Below are positions 52,406 through 63,921 of a stretch of 64,000 nt of DNA, one piece after another; the first letter of the stretch is position 1, and each line of letters starts with the position of its first letter. The stretch lies in NCBI RefSeq assembly GCF_016123485.1, contig NZ_JADCKQ010000002.1, forward strand, positions 248,001 to 312,000. The letters run 5' to 3'. Origin of the DNA: Halocynthiibacter styelae. Lineage in GTDB: Bacteria; Pseudomonadota; Alphaproteobacteria; Rhodobacterales; Rhodobacteraceae. Position numbers and translations under genes: made by a program. The notes beneath the pieces were generated by a model that saw only the letters and a list, made by a program, of their open reading frames with translations, had not been told where the DNA came from and made no database searches.

Positions 52406-54210
52406 CAGAAAGTCCGCGCCTTTGGTGCGATTTTCTTCAGCTCGATGCCGCCTTCTGCTTCTGTGGTCAGCGGATCAGTTACAACCGGACGATGGGACAG
52501 TTCAACTTTGTTGCCTTCCACACGGCTGATGGTGTGCACGCGCCAGTTTTCATCATCCCGTGTCGGGTGATCTTCATGGGCGTGTGCGCCACGGCTTTCT
52601 TTACGGGCCTCAGCACCAACAATCGTCGCCAGAGCATTTGGCATCAGGTTGGTCAGTTCCAGCGTTTCCATCAGATCTGTGTTCCAGATCATGGTGCGGT
52701 CAGAGACAGCCAGATCGTCCAGCTTGGCTGCAACGCCAGTCATCTTCTCAACGCCTTCAGACAGGGTGCTGGCTTCACGGAAGACAGCCGCATCCGCCTG
52801 CATGGTTTTCTGCATCTCAAGGCGCAGTTCCGCAGTTGGTGTGCCGCCTTTGGCGTGACGCAGACCGTCGAAACGATCCAGGGCTTTGTCGACAGACGCC
52901 TGGTTCAGAACCGGGTTTGGCGCATCCGCATCCACAACTTTACCAGCACGGATCGCAGCCGCACGACCAAAGACCACGAGGTCAATCAGCGAGTTAGAGC
53001 CAAGACGGTTCGCACCATGCACAGAAGCACAGCCCGCTTCGCCCACGGCCATCAGGCCAGGCACAACAGCATTTGGATCTTCTGCAGTCGGGTTCAGGGC
53101 TTCGCCATAATAGTTAGTCGGAATACCGCCCATGTTGTAGTGCACTGTCGGCAGAACCGGGATCGGTTCTTTGGTCAGGTCAACACCGGCAAAGATCCGT
53201 GCGCTTTCAGAAATACCCGGCAGACGTTCGGCCAGGGTTTCTGGTGGCAGGTGGTTCAGGTGCAGATGGATGTGATCGCCTTCTTTACCAACACCACGGC
53301 CTTCGCGGATTTCCATGGTCATACAACGGGACACATAATCGCGTGGGGCCAGGTCTTTATACTGGGGTGCGTAACGTTCCATGAAACGTTCACCCTCAGA
53401 GTTGGTCAGATAGCCACCTTCACCGCGCGCACCTTCTGTGATCAGACAGCCAGACCCATAGATGCCGGTTGGGTGGAACTGCACGAATTCCATATCCTGC
53501 AAAGGCAGACCCGCACGGGCCACCATGCCGCCACCGTCACCCGTACAGGTATGGGCAGAGGTTGCAGAGAAATAAGCACGGCCATAGCCGCCGGTCGCCA
53601 GAACAACCATCTTGGCGTTAAACACGTGGATCGTGCCGTCATCGAGTTTCCAGCAGACAACACCCTGACACTGACCGTCTTCCGACATGATCAGATCAAT
53701 GGCGAAATATTCGATGTAGAATTCAGCGTTATGTTTCAGGGACTGACCATAAAGCGTGTGCAGGATCGCGTGACCAGTCCGGTCGGCTGCGGCACAGGTC
53801 CGTTGTACGGGCGGGCCGTCACCGAATTCAGTGGTGTGGCCACCAAACGGACGCTGATAGATCTTGCCTTCTTCGGTACGTGAGAACGGCACACCGTAAT
53901 GTTCCAGTTCATACACCGCTTTCGGCGCTTCACGGGCGAGATATTCCATCGCATCTGTGTCACCCAGCCAGTCAGACCCTTTTACAGTGTCAAACATGTG
54001 CCACTGCCAGTGGTCCGGGCCCATGTTGGACAAAGACGCGGCAATGCCGCCCTGCGCCGCAACCGTATGGGAACGGGTTGGGAAAACTTTGGAAATACAG
54101 GCGGTCTTCAGACCCTGTTCTGCCATGCCAAGGGTTGCGCGCAGACCTGCGCCACCGGCACCGACAACCACGACGTCGAATTCGTGGGTTTCATATTCAT
54201 ATGCTGCCAT
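52405..54210 (-). CDS. sdhA: Succinate dehydrogenase flavoprotein subunit
   Basis: 601 residues. FAD-binding GAGGAGLRA near 18, covalent-flavin His48 in [11 protein letters not shown], and the catalytic HPTG and RGEGG motifs ([20 protein letters not shown]). Oxidises succinate to fumarate in the TCA cycle at the inner membrane face. Normal length. Third gene of sdhCDA. Confidence 0.97.
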   Translation of the reverse strand: MAAYEYETHEFDVVVVGAGGAGLRATLGMAEQGLKTACISKVFPTRSHTVAAQGGIAASLSNMGPDHWQWHMFDTVKGSDWLGDTDAMEYLAREAPKAVYELEHYGVPFSRTEEGKIYQRPFGGHTTEFGDGPPVQRTCAAADRTGHAILHTLYGQSLKHNAEFYIEYFAIDLIMSEDGQCQGVVCWKLDDGTIHVFNAKMVVLATGGYGRAYFSATSAHTCTGDGGGMVARAGLPLQDMEFVQFHPTGIYGSGCLITEGARGEGGYLTNSEGERFMERYAPQYKDLAPRDYVSRCMTMEIREGRGVGKEGDHIHLHLNHLPPETLAERLPGISESARIFAGVDLTKEPIPVLPTVHYNMGGIPTNYYGEALNPTAEDPNAVVPGLMAVGEAGCASVHGANRLGSNSLIDLVVFGRAAAIRAGKVVDADAPNPVLNQASVDKALDRFDGLRHAKGGTPTAELRLEMQKTMQADAAVFREASTLSEGVEKMTGVAAKLDDLAVSDRTMIWNTDLMETLELTNLMPNALATIVGAEARKESRGAHAHEDHPTRDDENWRVHTISRVEGNKVELSHRPVVTDPLTTEAEGGIELKKIAPKARTF

Positions 54211-54235
54211 TGTTCTAATTCCTTACAGCCATCAA

Positions 54236-54607
54236 TCAGAGGGCGATACGTGCGAGAGCGAAGAGAGCAACGGCAATGAGGCCATAGCTCAGGCAGGCGG
54301 CGCCCGCGATCAGATAGGTCCGGGTGTGACCATGCACATAGTCTTCCAGCATGATCTGAACGCCGTGGCGAAAGTGGATCATGCCAACGGTGATGGTCAG
54401 GCCAGTGATGATAGCGTTGAACGGTTTGGCAAAATGCGCAATCGCATCGTCATAACCAAGGCCAATTGCGGACCCAAAGACATAGACAAACAGCGGAACC
54501 AGCAGGATCAGCGCGGTGGATCCAATCATCATCTGCCAGTGGTGTGCCGTGCCGGATTTGGAAGACCCAAGGCCGTTGGCGCGTTTACGGTCAGTCAGAA
54601 AAGACAT
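54236..54607 (-). CDS. sdhD: Succinate dehydrogenase membrane anchor
   Basis: 123 residues, three transmembrane helices; the conserved GLTITVGMIHFRHGVQIMLEDYVHG segment supplies the haem/quinone-side histidine and Asp. Anchors SdhAB with SdhC. Thirteen bp after sdhC and 25 bp before sdhA. Confidence 0.92.
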   Translation of the reverse strand: MSFLTDRKRANGLGSSKSGTAHHWQMMIGSTALILLVPLFVYVFGSAIGLGYDDAIAHFAKPFNAIITGLTITVGMIHFRHGVQIMLEDYVHGHTRTYLIAGAACLSYGLIAVALFALARIAL

Positions 54608-54620
54608 GCTTTGCGCTCCC

Positions 54621-55004
54621 TTATATAATCAGCAGGGCAAGGATCGTCAGAACGAACGACCCTGCAACAACAACGATGGCCAGGGTCTTGGCTTTGTCCA
54701 GCTCAAACCCGCGACCTGAATCCCACCAGAGGTGACGCAGACCCGCCATATAGTGATAGGAAAGCGCCCAGAGAGATCCCAGCATCACAAGCTTGCCAAA
54801 CCAGGAGGTCATGACCGCATTCGCGCATTCAAAGTATTCCGGACCAGATGCCAGGGCAATCAGCCACCAGACGGTCAGCAGCGTGCCAACGATCAAAGCA
54901 TTGCCAGTGATACGGGTTAAAATAGAAGTCACAGAAGTGAACTGTGGACGGTAAATCGTCAGATGCGGCGATAGCGGCCGGTTACCCCGGTTTACGTCAG
55001 CCAT
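54621..55004 (-). CDS. sdhC: Succinate dehydrogenase cytochrome b556 subunit
   Basis: 127 residues. The N terminus NRPLSPHLTIYRPQFTSVTSILTRITG is the SdhC signature (RPLSPHL, SI-x-HR/TRITG), and HYMAGLRHLWWDSG holds the haem-ligand histidine. First gene of the operon, with a 254-bp upstream region that carries a long palindrome. Confidence 0.94.
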   Translation of the reverse strand: MADVNRGNRPLSPHLTIYRPQFTSVTSILTRITGNALIVGTLLTVWWLIALASGPEYFECANAVMTSWFGKLVMLGSLWALSYHYMAGLRHLWWDSGRGFELDKAKTLAIVVVAGSFVLTILALLII

Positions 55005-55205
55005 GTGGGTGCCCCCTTGCGGTTGGTCTGCCTTATGTTGGCCCTGCAGGCCTGCCGGCAGGACATGTCGGAATCAGACGGGAAAATGCCGCCTGCGCCG
55101 GATTTCACCCATCAATACTCAATATTTCCCGAATGTCACACCTTTCGATGTTGTTTTTTGCAACTTTCGCAGCGGTATTGCCCCTGATCGCGGTATTTTT
55201 ACCAT

Positions 55206-55240
55206 TTTGTGATCACATGATTATTTTTCGTGATCACAAA
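55206..55240. promoter_or_regulatory. Perfect 11-bp inverted repeat with two GTGATCAC boxes
   Basis: TTTGTGATCAC (55206-55216) and its exact reverse complement GTGATCACAAA (55230-55240) frame a 13-base AT-rich centre. Each arm holds the palindrome GTGATCAC, and the two lie 21 bp apart centre to centre, two helical turns. It sits about 200 bp upstream of sdhC and just beyond the M48 gene stop. It suits a dimeric regulator bound twice, or a terminator-like hairpin for the upstream gene. Confidence 0.55.
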
Positions 55241-55258
55241 TATGAGCAACTGATACCG

Positions 55259-56416
55259 CTAACCGTAGCGCACACCCATTTCCTGCTCACTTTCTATTTG
55301 AGAAGCCAATTTTTGATAGCTGCGCAAACGTACCTGTGAAAGCTCATCATCAATTTTCTCATAGCTGACAGAAGGCAATTCACCAGCATAAGCGTACAAC
55401 GCTGAAATAAACCTTAATCTGAAAACCGTTGGGGGATGCGTAGTATCGACCGATGACTCTTCTTCCTGCATTTCTGCCATCAGTGCCGCAGCCTTCACAG
55501 GATCAGGACTAATCAGGGGGGCAGGCAAAGCTTCTGCCAATCGGACGGCCTTCGCCCTGAACAGAAAATTGCGTTCCTGCAAACTGAGAGGGGCCAAAAC
55601 AATTTTGCTCAACAGACTACGTGCCGCTGACACGCCCGCAACACGGACTGAAATTGCATCGGCAAAATACTCAGCCCTCTGTGACTGCACATACAAAAGC
55701 CCCAACAGCAGTCGGTATACAGCTGACACCGGCAATCTCAACATCCAGAGGATCAATTCCGACAACTGCATCCCCAGACCACCATAAGCCCGAGATCCAT
55801 CAAAATTATAGCCTACATCCGGAGTCAGCAGCATATGCCACGCCGCCAGGGAATCAAGCGCAGCACCGAACAAACGCCCACGTGCTGGGTTGTTGTTGGC
55901 AAGATGTGCCAATTCATGCGCCAGCAATGCGGTTCTCTCTTTCGCAGTGCATCCATCCCAGAGAATGAAACCAATCGTAAGCTGTCCCCGCCTTCCAATA
56001 GTCAGCATTGATGCATTAATCTCACCATCGAAAACGATAAGGTCGGGAGCCTCACATCCAACAGCATCTGCGATTTCCTTCAGTCTTGATGCAAGGAGTG
56101 GAAAGTTCGAAATGGGTTGAGCGTCATTGGCAAAAGATGGTCGTCTTGGAGCCATCACTCGGGCAGCCATCAGAAAAAACGCTGCCGGAAACAACATGCC
56201 CCACTCATAATATGCAGCGATAAGAGAAGCCAGCCCGGCACAGAAACACACCAAAGGAACAGACAAAATTAGAATTGATAGCACTTTGGCAGGCAGAAAA
56301 TACATCTCTCCCCGCCTCAAAGTCCCCGCGTTTTGATCTTTCAGAGCCTGTTCAAACAGGCGTTCAGCTTTGGCGCGGTTTAGCCGCTGACGAACACGAT
56401 CTGCATATGTGAACAC
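55259..56416 (-). CDS. M48-family membrane metallopeptidase
   Basis: 385 residues. Two hydrophobic segments (about 45-70 and 72-88) precede a catalytic domain with zinc motif HELAH (His167, Glu168, His171) and RAEYFADAIS as the probable third-ligand block. Resembles HtpX/Ste24-like peptidases with a large C-terminal domain. It lies between mch and sdhC on the same strand but looks AT-richer than its metabolic neighbours, suggesting insertion into an older gene order. Substrate unknown. Confidence 0.82.
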   Translation of the reverse strand: MFTYADRVRQRLNRAKAERLFEQALKDQNAGTLRRGEMYFLPAKVLSILILSVPLVCFCAGLASLIAAYYEWGMLFPAAFFLMAARVMAPRRPSFANDAQPISNFPLLASRLKEIADAVGCEAPDLIVFDGEINASMLTIGRRGQLTIGFILWDGCTAKERTALLAHELAHLANNNPARGRLFGAALDSLAAWHMLLTPDVGYNFDGSRAYGGLGMQLSELILWMLRLPVSAVYRLLLGLLYVQSQRAEYFADAISVRVAGVSAARSLLSKIVLAPLSLQERNFLFRAKAVRLAEALPAPLISPDPVKAAALMAEMQEEESSVDTTHPPTVFRLRFISALYAYAGELPSVSYEKIDDELSQVRLRSYQKLASQIESEQEMGVRYG

Positions 56417-56449
56417 GATTGCCTGCTCTCTAAAAACATTTTTTCAGCA

Positions 56450-57475
56450 TCACAGAGGCATCAGCGCCCAGTAGTCAAGATCCAGAAGAACCTCTGGCAG
56501 GTATTTCCCGTCTTCACCGCGCAGATCACCCGCCTGCCCTTTGGTGGCAACCAGGCGCAGGCGGATGGCGCCGACGCCGGGGGCTGATGTTTCGGCTTTG
56601 TCCAGAACCTCGGTCCAGGCGCGGATTGTGTCACCTGAGAAACAGGGGTTCGCATGTGCGCCACCGTTCAGGGCAACGATCATTTGTGCGTTGGCTAGGC
56701 CGTTGAAAGACAGGGCACGGGCCATAGAGATCACGTGACCACCATAGATCAGGCGCTTGCCGTCGGCACGGTTGGTGGCGTCGAAATGCACTTTGGCGGT
56801 GTTCTGCCACAGTCGCGTCGCCATCATGTGTTCGGCCTCTTCCACGGTGACACCATCGACGTGATCAATCACCTCACCGACTTCATATTCACCCCAGCGG
56901 TGGGCCTCACCTGCAAGAGTGAAATCGTAATTGGTGAAATCAAGGCCAGCCGGGACCACCAGATCATCGGCGGATACGGTTTTGGCCAGTTCCGGGATCA
57001 CGGTCTCGGGCGCATCTGCATCCAGGTTGCCCTTACGCACCATGACCCAGCGCACGTAATCCATCACCAGCTCATCGCGCTGGTTCAGACCACGGGTGCG
57101 CACCCAGACCACGCCGCTTTTACCATTGGAGTTCTGCTTCAGGCCAATGACTTCACTTTCAGAACGCAGCGTGTCCTCTGGATAGACCGGCAGATGCCAG
57201 CGCCCTTCGGCATAGCCAAGGTTTGCCACCGCATTCAGGGAAATATCCGGCACGGTTTTGCCAAACACAGTGTGGAAGGCAATCAGTTCATCCAGAGGTG
57301 CGGCAGGCAGGCCAGACACACGGGCAAATTCATCGGAAGACGTCAGCGCAAACCGTGTCGGATACAGCGACGTATAAGCGGCACGTTCGCCGCCAGACAG
57401 GGTGCGCGGCACAGCGTGGGGAATGACTTCGCCCAGTTTGTAATCCTCAAAAAATCGGCCCGTGTTGGTTTTCAT
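56450..57475 (-). CDS. mch: Mesaconyl-CoA hydratase
   Basis: 341 residues: two fused MaoC/hot-dog domains. N-terminal GRFFEDYKLGEVIPHAVPRTLS and RLIYGGHVISMARALSFNGLANAQ are close to Mch of the ethylmalonyl-CoA pathway. Interconverts mesaconyl-CoA and beta-methylmalyl-CoA. Start shares a base with the DUF1737 stop (TAATG); downstream of mcl2 in the same run of genes. Length matches the known enzyme. Confidence 0.9.
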   Translation of the reverse strand: MKTNTGRFFEDYKLGEVIPHAVPRTLSGGERAAYTSLYPTRFALTSSDEFARVSGLPAAPLDELIAFHTVFGKTVPDISLNAVANLGYAEGRWHLPVYPEDTLRSESEVIGLKQNSNGKSGVVWVRTRGLNQRDELVMDYVRWVMVRKGNLDADAPETVIPELAKTVSADDLVVPAGLDFTNYDFTLAGEAHRWGEYEVGEVIDHVDGVTVEEAEHMMATRLWQNTAKVHFDATNRADGKRLIYGGHVISMARALSFNGLANAQMIVALNGGAHANPCFSGDTIRAWTEVLDKAETSAPGVGAIRLRLVATKGQAGDLRGEDGKYLPEVLLDLDYWALMPL

Positions 57476-57678
57476 TACTGTGCTCCCAGTTTCATGTCGG
57501 GGTGATAGTCTGCGTCGACCTCTTTCGTGACGGCCTGCCCACAGCGCATGACGCCATTGGCCGCATCAAACGCATAGGTCGGATCGCCGTAAAGTTCCCA
57601 GCCTTTGGATATGGCTTCGGATACTTTGTGGCAGAAGGCGGCTGTGTCTTCTTCAGTCAATAAACGGTATAGTTTCAT
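57475..57678 (-). CDS. DUF1737 small protein
   Basis: 67 residues from the ATG at 57678, starting MKLYRLLTEEDTAAFC. DUF1737 proteins are short and begin with this kind of strand-helix pattern; KGWELYGDPTYAFD is the conserved tail. Function unknown. Lies between nnrU and mch with a 4-bp gap and a 1-bp overlap, so it is in the operon. Confidence 0.8.
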   Translation of the reverse strand: MKLYRLLTEEDTAAFCHKVSEAISKGWELYGDPTYAFDAANGVMRCGQAVTKEVDADYHPDMKLGAQ

Positions 57679-57682
57679 CAGG

Positions 57683-58231
57683 TTACCCTCCGAATGGTGT
57701 TGGGCCGAGATAGCTGTGGATCGTGCCAATCACGCCCATCAGGATGACGGAAGCCACAAAGAACATTGCATCCATCGCCAGTTTGCCACGGGGACGTGGG
57801 GACCAGCCGCGATCTGCGCGATTGATCACGATCACTTCCACTACAGCCCAGGCCAGCAGGCCCCCGAACAGCACAATAGATGCCGGATCCGGGTTCACCA
57901 TCAGATGCGCAAGCGCCCAAAGCTTGAAACCAATCAACATTGGATGACGCACACCATTCAGCAGCACACCACGTTTGGCAGCCGGGCTCATCAGATAGAT
58001 CGCGATCAGCACCATGAGGTTGTTCAGGTGGCGCAGCCCTGTGGGCACGATGAACAGGTCAAAACTGTCCCAGGTGCGATAGCCGATGACCATCAAAACC
58101 ACGGACCAAAAGATCGCGATCGCGATGATACTCTTGCTTCTGGCCCCCAAATTGGTGTGCGCATCAGGCGCAAGGCGTTTCAAAAGATGGGCGCCCGACC
58201 AAAGGGCAAGACCGGCGAGAAGAAGGATCAT
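57683..58231 (-). CDS. nnrU: NnrU-family membrane protein
   Basis: 182 residues, five or six transmembrane helices. GVRHPMLIGFKLWALAHLMVNPDPASIVLFGG is the family hallmark. NnrU was first linked to nitric oxide/nitrite metabolism in Rhodobacter, but the link is weak and this copy is in a carbon-assimilation operon. Role unresolved. Confidence 0.87.
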   Translation of the reverse strand: MILLLAGLALWSGAHLLKRLAPDAHTNLGARSKSIIAIAIFWSVVLMVIGYRTWDSFDLFIVPTGLRHLNNLMVLIAIYLMSPAAKRGVLLNGVRHPMLIGFKLWALAHLMVNPDPASIVLFGGLLAWAVVEVIVINRADRGWSPRPRGKLAMDAMFFVASVILMGVIGTIHSYLGPTPFGG

Positions 58232-58273
58232 GGCGAAGTCTCCGAGATGTAAGTTTGCGCTACACCTACAGCA

Positions 58274-59122
58274 TCACGCCATTTCGGCAATGGCTTCGAC
58301 CTGGGCAAGGATACGTTTCGCAGTCACAATATGGAGATTTTCGACGATCTTGCCATCGACCACAGCCACACCCTCACCGGCGGCTTCGGCTGCGTTGAAA
58401 GCTTCGATCTGACGGCGGGCCAGATCTGCTTCGGCCTCAGACGGTGCGAAACATTCATTCGCCACATCCAATTGCGCCGGGTGGATCAGGGTTTTGCCAT
58501 CAAAGCCCATGTCACGCCCCTGTTCGCATTCTGCGCGCAGACCGTCTTCGTCCTTAAACGCGTTATACACGCCGTCAATCGCGGCAATCCCTTCAGCACG
58601 TGCCGCCAGCAAACACAGGCCAAGCCCTGCCATCATCGGCAAGCGATCCGCGCGGAAACGTGTGTTCAGTTCTTTCGCAAGGTCATTGGTGCCCATAACA
58701 AAACCCTGCATCTTTGGATGTGCGGCGATGTCCGCTGCATTCATCATCCCACGCGGGGTTTCCATCATCGCCCAGATCGGCATGTCACCGGTGATCGCCG
58801 CCAGTGCATCCAGCTGCGCAACGCTTTCGACCTTTGGCAAAAGCACCGCGTCGGCATCCATGGAGGCAACAGCGGCGGCATCCTCTTTGCCCCAGGCACT
58901 ATCAAAACCATTGATGCGCACGATCTTCATACGCTTGCCGTAAACGCCGGTTTTCAGGGTTTCACCCAACAAAACACGGGCATTTTCTTTCTCGTCCACC
59001 GCAACCGCATCTTCCAGATCAAAGATAATCGCGTCGCAGGGCAGACCACGGGCTTTTTCAAGCGCACGTTCTTTAGAGGCCGGGATGTAAAGCACAGAGC
59101 GCAGGGGACGTGAGAGGGTCAT
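58274..59122 (-). CDS. mcl2: (3S)-malyl-CoA thioesterase (CitE-like)
   Basis: 282 residues from the ATG at 59122. CitE/HpcH fold: SVLYIPASKERALEKA, AIIFDLEDAVA with metal-binding Glu/Asp, and MMETPRGMMNA. Length and sequence fit Mcl2 (malyl-CoA hydrolysis to malate) better than the longer Mcl1 lyase, though a lyase activity cannot be excluded. First gene of the mcl2-nnrU-DUF1737-mch run. Confidence 0.82.
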   Translation of the reverse strand: MTLSRPLRSVLYIPASKERALEKARGLPCDAIIFDLEDAVAVDEKENARVLLGETLKTGVYGKRMKIVRINGFDSAWGKEDAAAVASMDADAVLLPKVESVAQLDALAAITGDMPIWAMMETPRGMMNAADIAAHPKMQGFVMGTNDLAKELNTRFRADRLPMMAGLGLCLLAARAEGIAAIDGVYNAFKDEDGLRAECEQGRDMGFDGKTLIHPAQLDVANECFAPSEAEADLARRQIEAFNAAEAAGEGVAVVDGKIVENLHIVTAKRILAQVEAIAEMA

Positions 59123-59415
59123 TTGATTCCGCCTTGTAATAAAGTTGCGCAAAAATCACCCCATTCGCATGATTTAGCAAGTATAAATTTGCTGCAATGC
59201 AGAAATTGCATCGAACGACGGCTTAACCACTTCTTTGTGCCTTATCCGGCAAAGTTAACGCATCACAGGATCAGGCGTCCAAAAGGGCGCACAGGCATTC
59301 CGGGGCAACGAACTTCGGCGCGACGTAAGAGATGACGGCAGACAGGGCCGCGCAGGCAAGCCTCTGATCAGATCGAAACGGGTGGCAAAATGCACCCGCT
59401 CTGAAAGGAAAACCG

Positions 59416-59744
59416 ATGCAGAAGAATATACTGGCCCCGCTTTTGGCCCTGTCTCTGGCCGTTGGGGCAACACTGATTGCGGTTCAGAATGCACATGCCC
59501 AGGGCAGCCGTTGCGCCCCGCGCGAAATGGTTGTGGATCGTCTGGCCGAAGGGTTTGGCGAAAGCCGGCAATCCGTGGCGCTGGGGGCGAATAATGCGGT
59601 GGTGGAAACTTTCGCTTCAACCGAAACCGGCACCTGGACGATCACCGTCACGATGCCAAACGGCATGACATGTGTTGTGGCCTCTGGTCAGGCCTGGGAA
59701 GCGATCGACGAAGAAGTTGCAGCCGTTGCGCCCGGGGAACAGAT

Positions 59745-59748
<4 letters not shown>
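59416..59748 (+). CDS. Small periplasmic protein
   Basis: 110 residues; cleavable signal (hydrophobic 6-22, then AHAQ). The mature protein has two cysteines and a region VETFASTETGTWTITVTMPNG of beta character. Unknown function. It has GAAAGGAAAA as ribosome site and overlaps the convergent TauE gene by 4 bp. The ~290 bp upstream contain its promoter and that of mcl2. Confidence 0.65.
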
Positions 59749-61630
<1,882 letters not shown>

Positions 61631-61651
61631 TCTGAAGCAAGGAGAGGCTGC

Positions 61652-62398
61652 GTGCTGGAAAATCAAGTAAAAGATGTCACACTGGTCCTGACCAGTTGTA
61701 ATCGCCCCGATGATCTGGAGAAAACGCTGACCTCAATCGCTTCCTGCGATCTCGGGAATGTAAAACGCATAATCGTGGTCGAGGACTCAGAAAATCAAGA
61801 GATCGAAGGCATCGTTTCGCGGTGCCTTCGCGATGTGCCCTATCTGTTCTTACAAAATGAACAGAATATGGGGCAGATCTATTCAGTTGACCGGGCCTAC
61901 GCTGAAGTCGACACCGACTATATCTATCACTGCGAAGACGATTGGGTTTTCCCCAGCACTCTTTTCATTGCGCGGTCTCGCGTGATCCTTGATAAACATT
62001 CAAATATTCATGCTGTTATGGTCCGCGCGCCGGAAGAAACCCCACTGTCACATTACAAACTTTGGGACAAAGTCGAGAGCGGTATCGAATACTGGGAATT
62101 CGATCCCAAAGCGCATCGTCGCTACGGCAGTTTTTCGTTCAACCCCGGATTGCGCCGAACCAGCGACTATCTGGCCTGCGCACCTTTTGCCAATATCGGC
62201 CCGGAACGGGAAATCTGCCTTCAACACAAACTGTCCGGCTTTCGCCTGGCCCACCTCAAAGACGGTGATGTGCGTCACATTGGTGATGATTCCGCCACCG
62301 TTAAAAAAGACGAGATTGCCAGAAAAAAATCGCGTGGCTATCTGCTGCAATCCGCATCTGCCCGCATCCGCTTTCTGCTTTTCCGCCTGTTTGGCTAA
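61652..62398 (+). CDS. Small glycosyltransferase, GT2-like
   Basis: 248 residues with a GTG start 21 bp after mdh. VLTSCNRPDDLEKTLTSI at the N terminus and the metal motif CEDDW around residue 90 mark a GT-A fold glycosyltransferase. No membrane helices. Placement directly behind mdh suggests partial co-transcription, though the enzyme has no metabolic link. Glycan target unknown. Confidence 0.75.
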   Translation: MLENQVKDVTLVLTSCNRPDDLEKTLTSIASCDLGNVKRIIVVEDSENQEIEGIVSRCLRDVPYLFLQNEQNMGQIYSVDRAYAEVDTDYIYHCEDDWVFPSTLFIARSRVILDKHSNIHAVMVRAPEETPLSHYKLWDKVESGIEYWEFDPKAHRRYGSFSFNPGLRRTSDYLACAPFANIGPEREICLQHKLSGFRLAHLKDGDVRHIGDDSATVKKDEIARKKSRGYLLQSASARIRFLLFRLFG

Positions 62399-62469
62399 AA
62401 GTCAGTGCGCCTTTTACAGATGTTTTACTCTGTTCAAGGTCAGGAATTCCTGCCCTGGTAAAATCATGA

Positions 62470-62500
62470 AAACGCGCTACATCTTTATGGCGCGCTTTTA
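62470..62500 (+). terminator. Terminator after glycosyltransferase gene
   Basis: AAAACGCGC (62470-62478) pairs with GCGCGCTTTT (62491-62500), stem with one bulge and a T-rich end. Separates mdh-glycosyltransferase from the secreted protein gene. Confidence 0.7.
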
Positions 62501-62520
62501 CTTTATGATGAGGATGTTCC

Positions 62521-63888
62521 ATGCGAACCCTTCTTATGTCCGCCGCTGCCTGTTGTTTTGCAATGTCCGCACAGGCTGCACCTTCTGATCTGATCCGTGA
62601 TGTCGGCCTTGCTGGCGCGATCGAAAGCCTGGAAAGCCAGCCAGAACTGACGCCCGATGATCGTCTGGCACTCAGCGGCATCACTTTCCTGCGGGCGATT
62701 GAGAAAGCCTATCAGACCCGCTGGCAGGTGGGTTATGTGACGGATGACCTGCCCCTGCCGCTGTTTTCCAATGAGCTGCCCGTGAACCCGGAACCGGAAA
62801 TGATCGAGGGTGACACGCTGAACGCCTTGTTCGAGGTCTTCCTTGCGGATATGGCGAAAACCGATGCGCTTTTGGCTGAAATCCCCGAAGGATCCAATGC
62901 GGCGTTCGAACTCTCCCTGCCGGATATCTGGTTTGATATCAATATGAACGGCACTCGAGACGCAGAAGAAGACTTTGGCAAAACTGCCCTGCAGAACGTT
63001 CTGTCCCGCTGGCAGATCCGGGAATTTGAACGCCAGTTTGAAGACAACCCAGAGCTGCCCAATCCCCTTCAGGCCACCATTCGATTTGATGAAGCAGACG
63101 CGCACTGGCTACGCGCCTATACCAATGTGATTTCTGGCGTCAGCGAATTGATCCTGGCCTTCGACCCGCAGCCTGAAATTCAGAAGGCGCTGGATCTGCG
63201 CCGGGCAATTTACGATCAGCGCCTCGCTATGGCCGCGCAATTCCCTGGTTTGCAGAAGATTGTCGAATTTTCCTTGTCCATTGAGATCCCTACAGAAGAA
63301 GAGATCGCAGAATACCAGAAGCTCTACGAGCAACTCAGTGTTGACGATAGAAATGCCCTGGGCGAGATCCTTGTGGGCGAGCGGAACTGGATGTCAGAAA
63401 GCGCCCATTTCGTCGACATGGCAGCGGTTGTCATTGAAACCTTGCGCCACCAGCCGGATCAAGCCCGGGTTGCGAAAGCGCAGCAACACCTTCTGGATAT
63501 GGTTGACCACAACCGCAATTTCTGGCGGCTGGTAATTGCAGAAACCGACAATGATCGCGAATGGATCCCCAATGGATCGCAACAGGCCGCCCTGGGGATC
63601 GAGATGCCCCAGAATATTGATGAAGCCTGGCTGGCCGTCCTGACGGATATGGAAAAAATGCTGAAGGGCGAACTTCTGGTCCCCTTCTGGCGGTACGCCC
63701 CTGGCCACGGCATTGATATTAACGCCTGGGTTCAAAACCCCGCCCCCCTGAATGTTATCGGCTGGGCCCAGGGCACGGCCACACTGCCTTACGCCCGTCA
63801 GGGCGAAGTCATGACCGGCGACAACTGGATCCGCTTTGAACGCATGGTACAACGACAAAGCGGGCTGTTCGTCTTTATGCTGAACTGA
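62521..63888 (+). CDS. Uncharacterised exported protein with Ca-loop-like motif
   Basis: 455 residues; signal peptide (MRTLLMSAAACCFAMSAQAA, cut about residue 20), then a mostly helical mature protein. A D-x-N-x-N-G-x2-D-x2-E loop (Asp139 to Glu150) resembles an EF-hand/dockerin calcium loop, single and without a partner. No other domain recognised. Periplasmic or secreted. Upstream hairpin 62470-62500; downstream hairpin 63896-63921. Confidence 0.7.
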   Translation: MRTLLMSAAACCFAMSAQAAPSDLIRDVGLAGAIESLESQPELTPDDRLALSGITFLRAIEKAYQTRWQVGYVTDDLPLPLFSNELPVNPEPEMIEGDTLNALFEVFLADMAKTDALLAEIPEGSNAAFELSLPDIWFDINMNGTRDAEEDFGKTALQNVLSRWQIREFERQFEDNPELPNPLQATIRFDEADAHWLRAYTNVISGVSELILAFDPQPEIQKALDLRRAIYDQRLAMAAQFPGLQKIVEFSLSIEIPTEEEIAEYQKLYEQLSVDDRNALGEILVGERNWMSESAHFVDMAAVVIETLRHQPDQARVAKAQQHLLDMVDHNRNFWRLVIAETDNDREWIPNGSQQAALGIEMPQNIDEAWLAVLTDMEKMLKGELLVPFWRYAPGHGIDINAWVQNPAPLNVIGWAQGTATLPYARQGEVMTGDNWIRFERMVQRQSGLFVFMLN

Positions 63889-63895
63889 TAAATTA

Positions 63896-63921
63896 CGCGC
63901 GGTGGCAGAAGTCACCGCGCG
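63896..63921. terminator. Hairpin after exported protein gene
   Basis: CGCGCGGTG (63896-63904) and CACCGCGCG (63913-63921) form a perfect 9-bp stem with an 8-base loop just beyond the stop. No T tract. The last 80 bases to the window end hold no recognisable gene. Confidence 0.6.
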
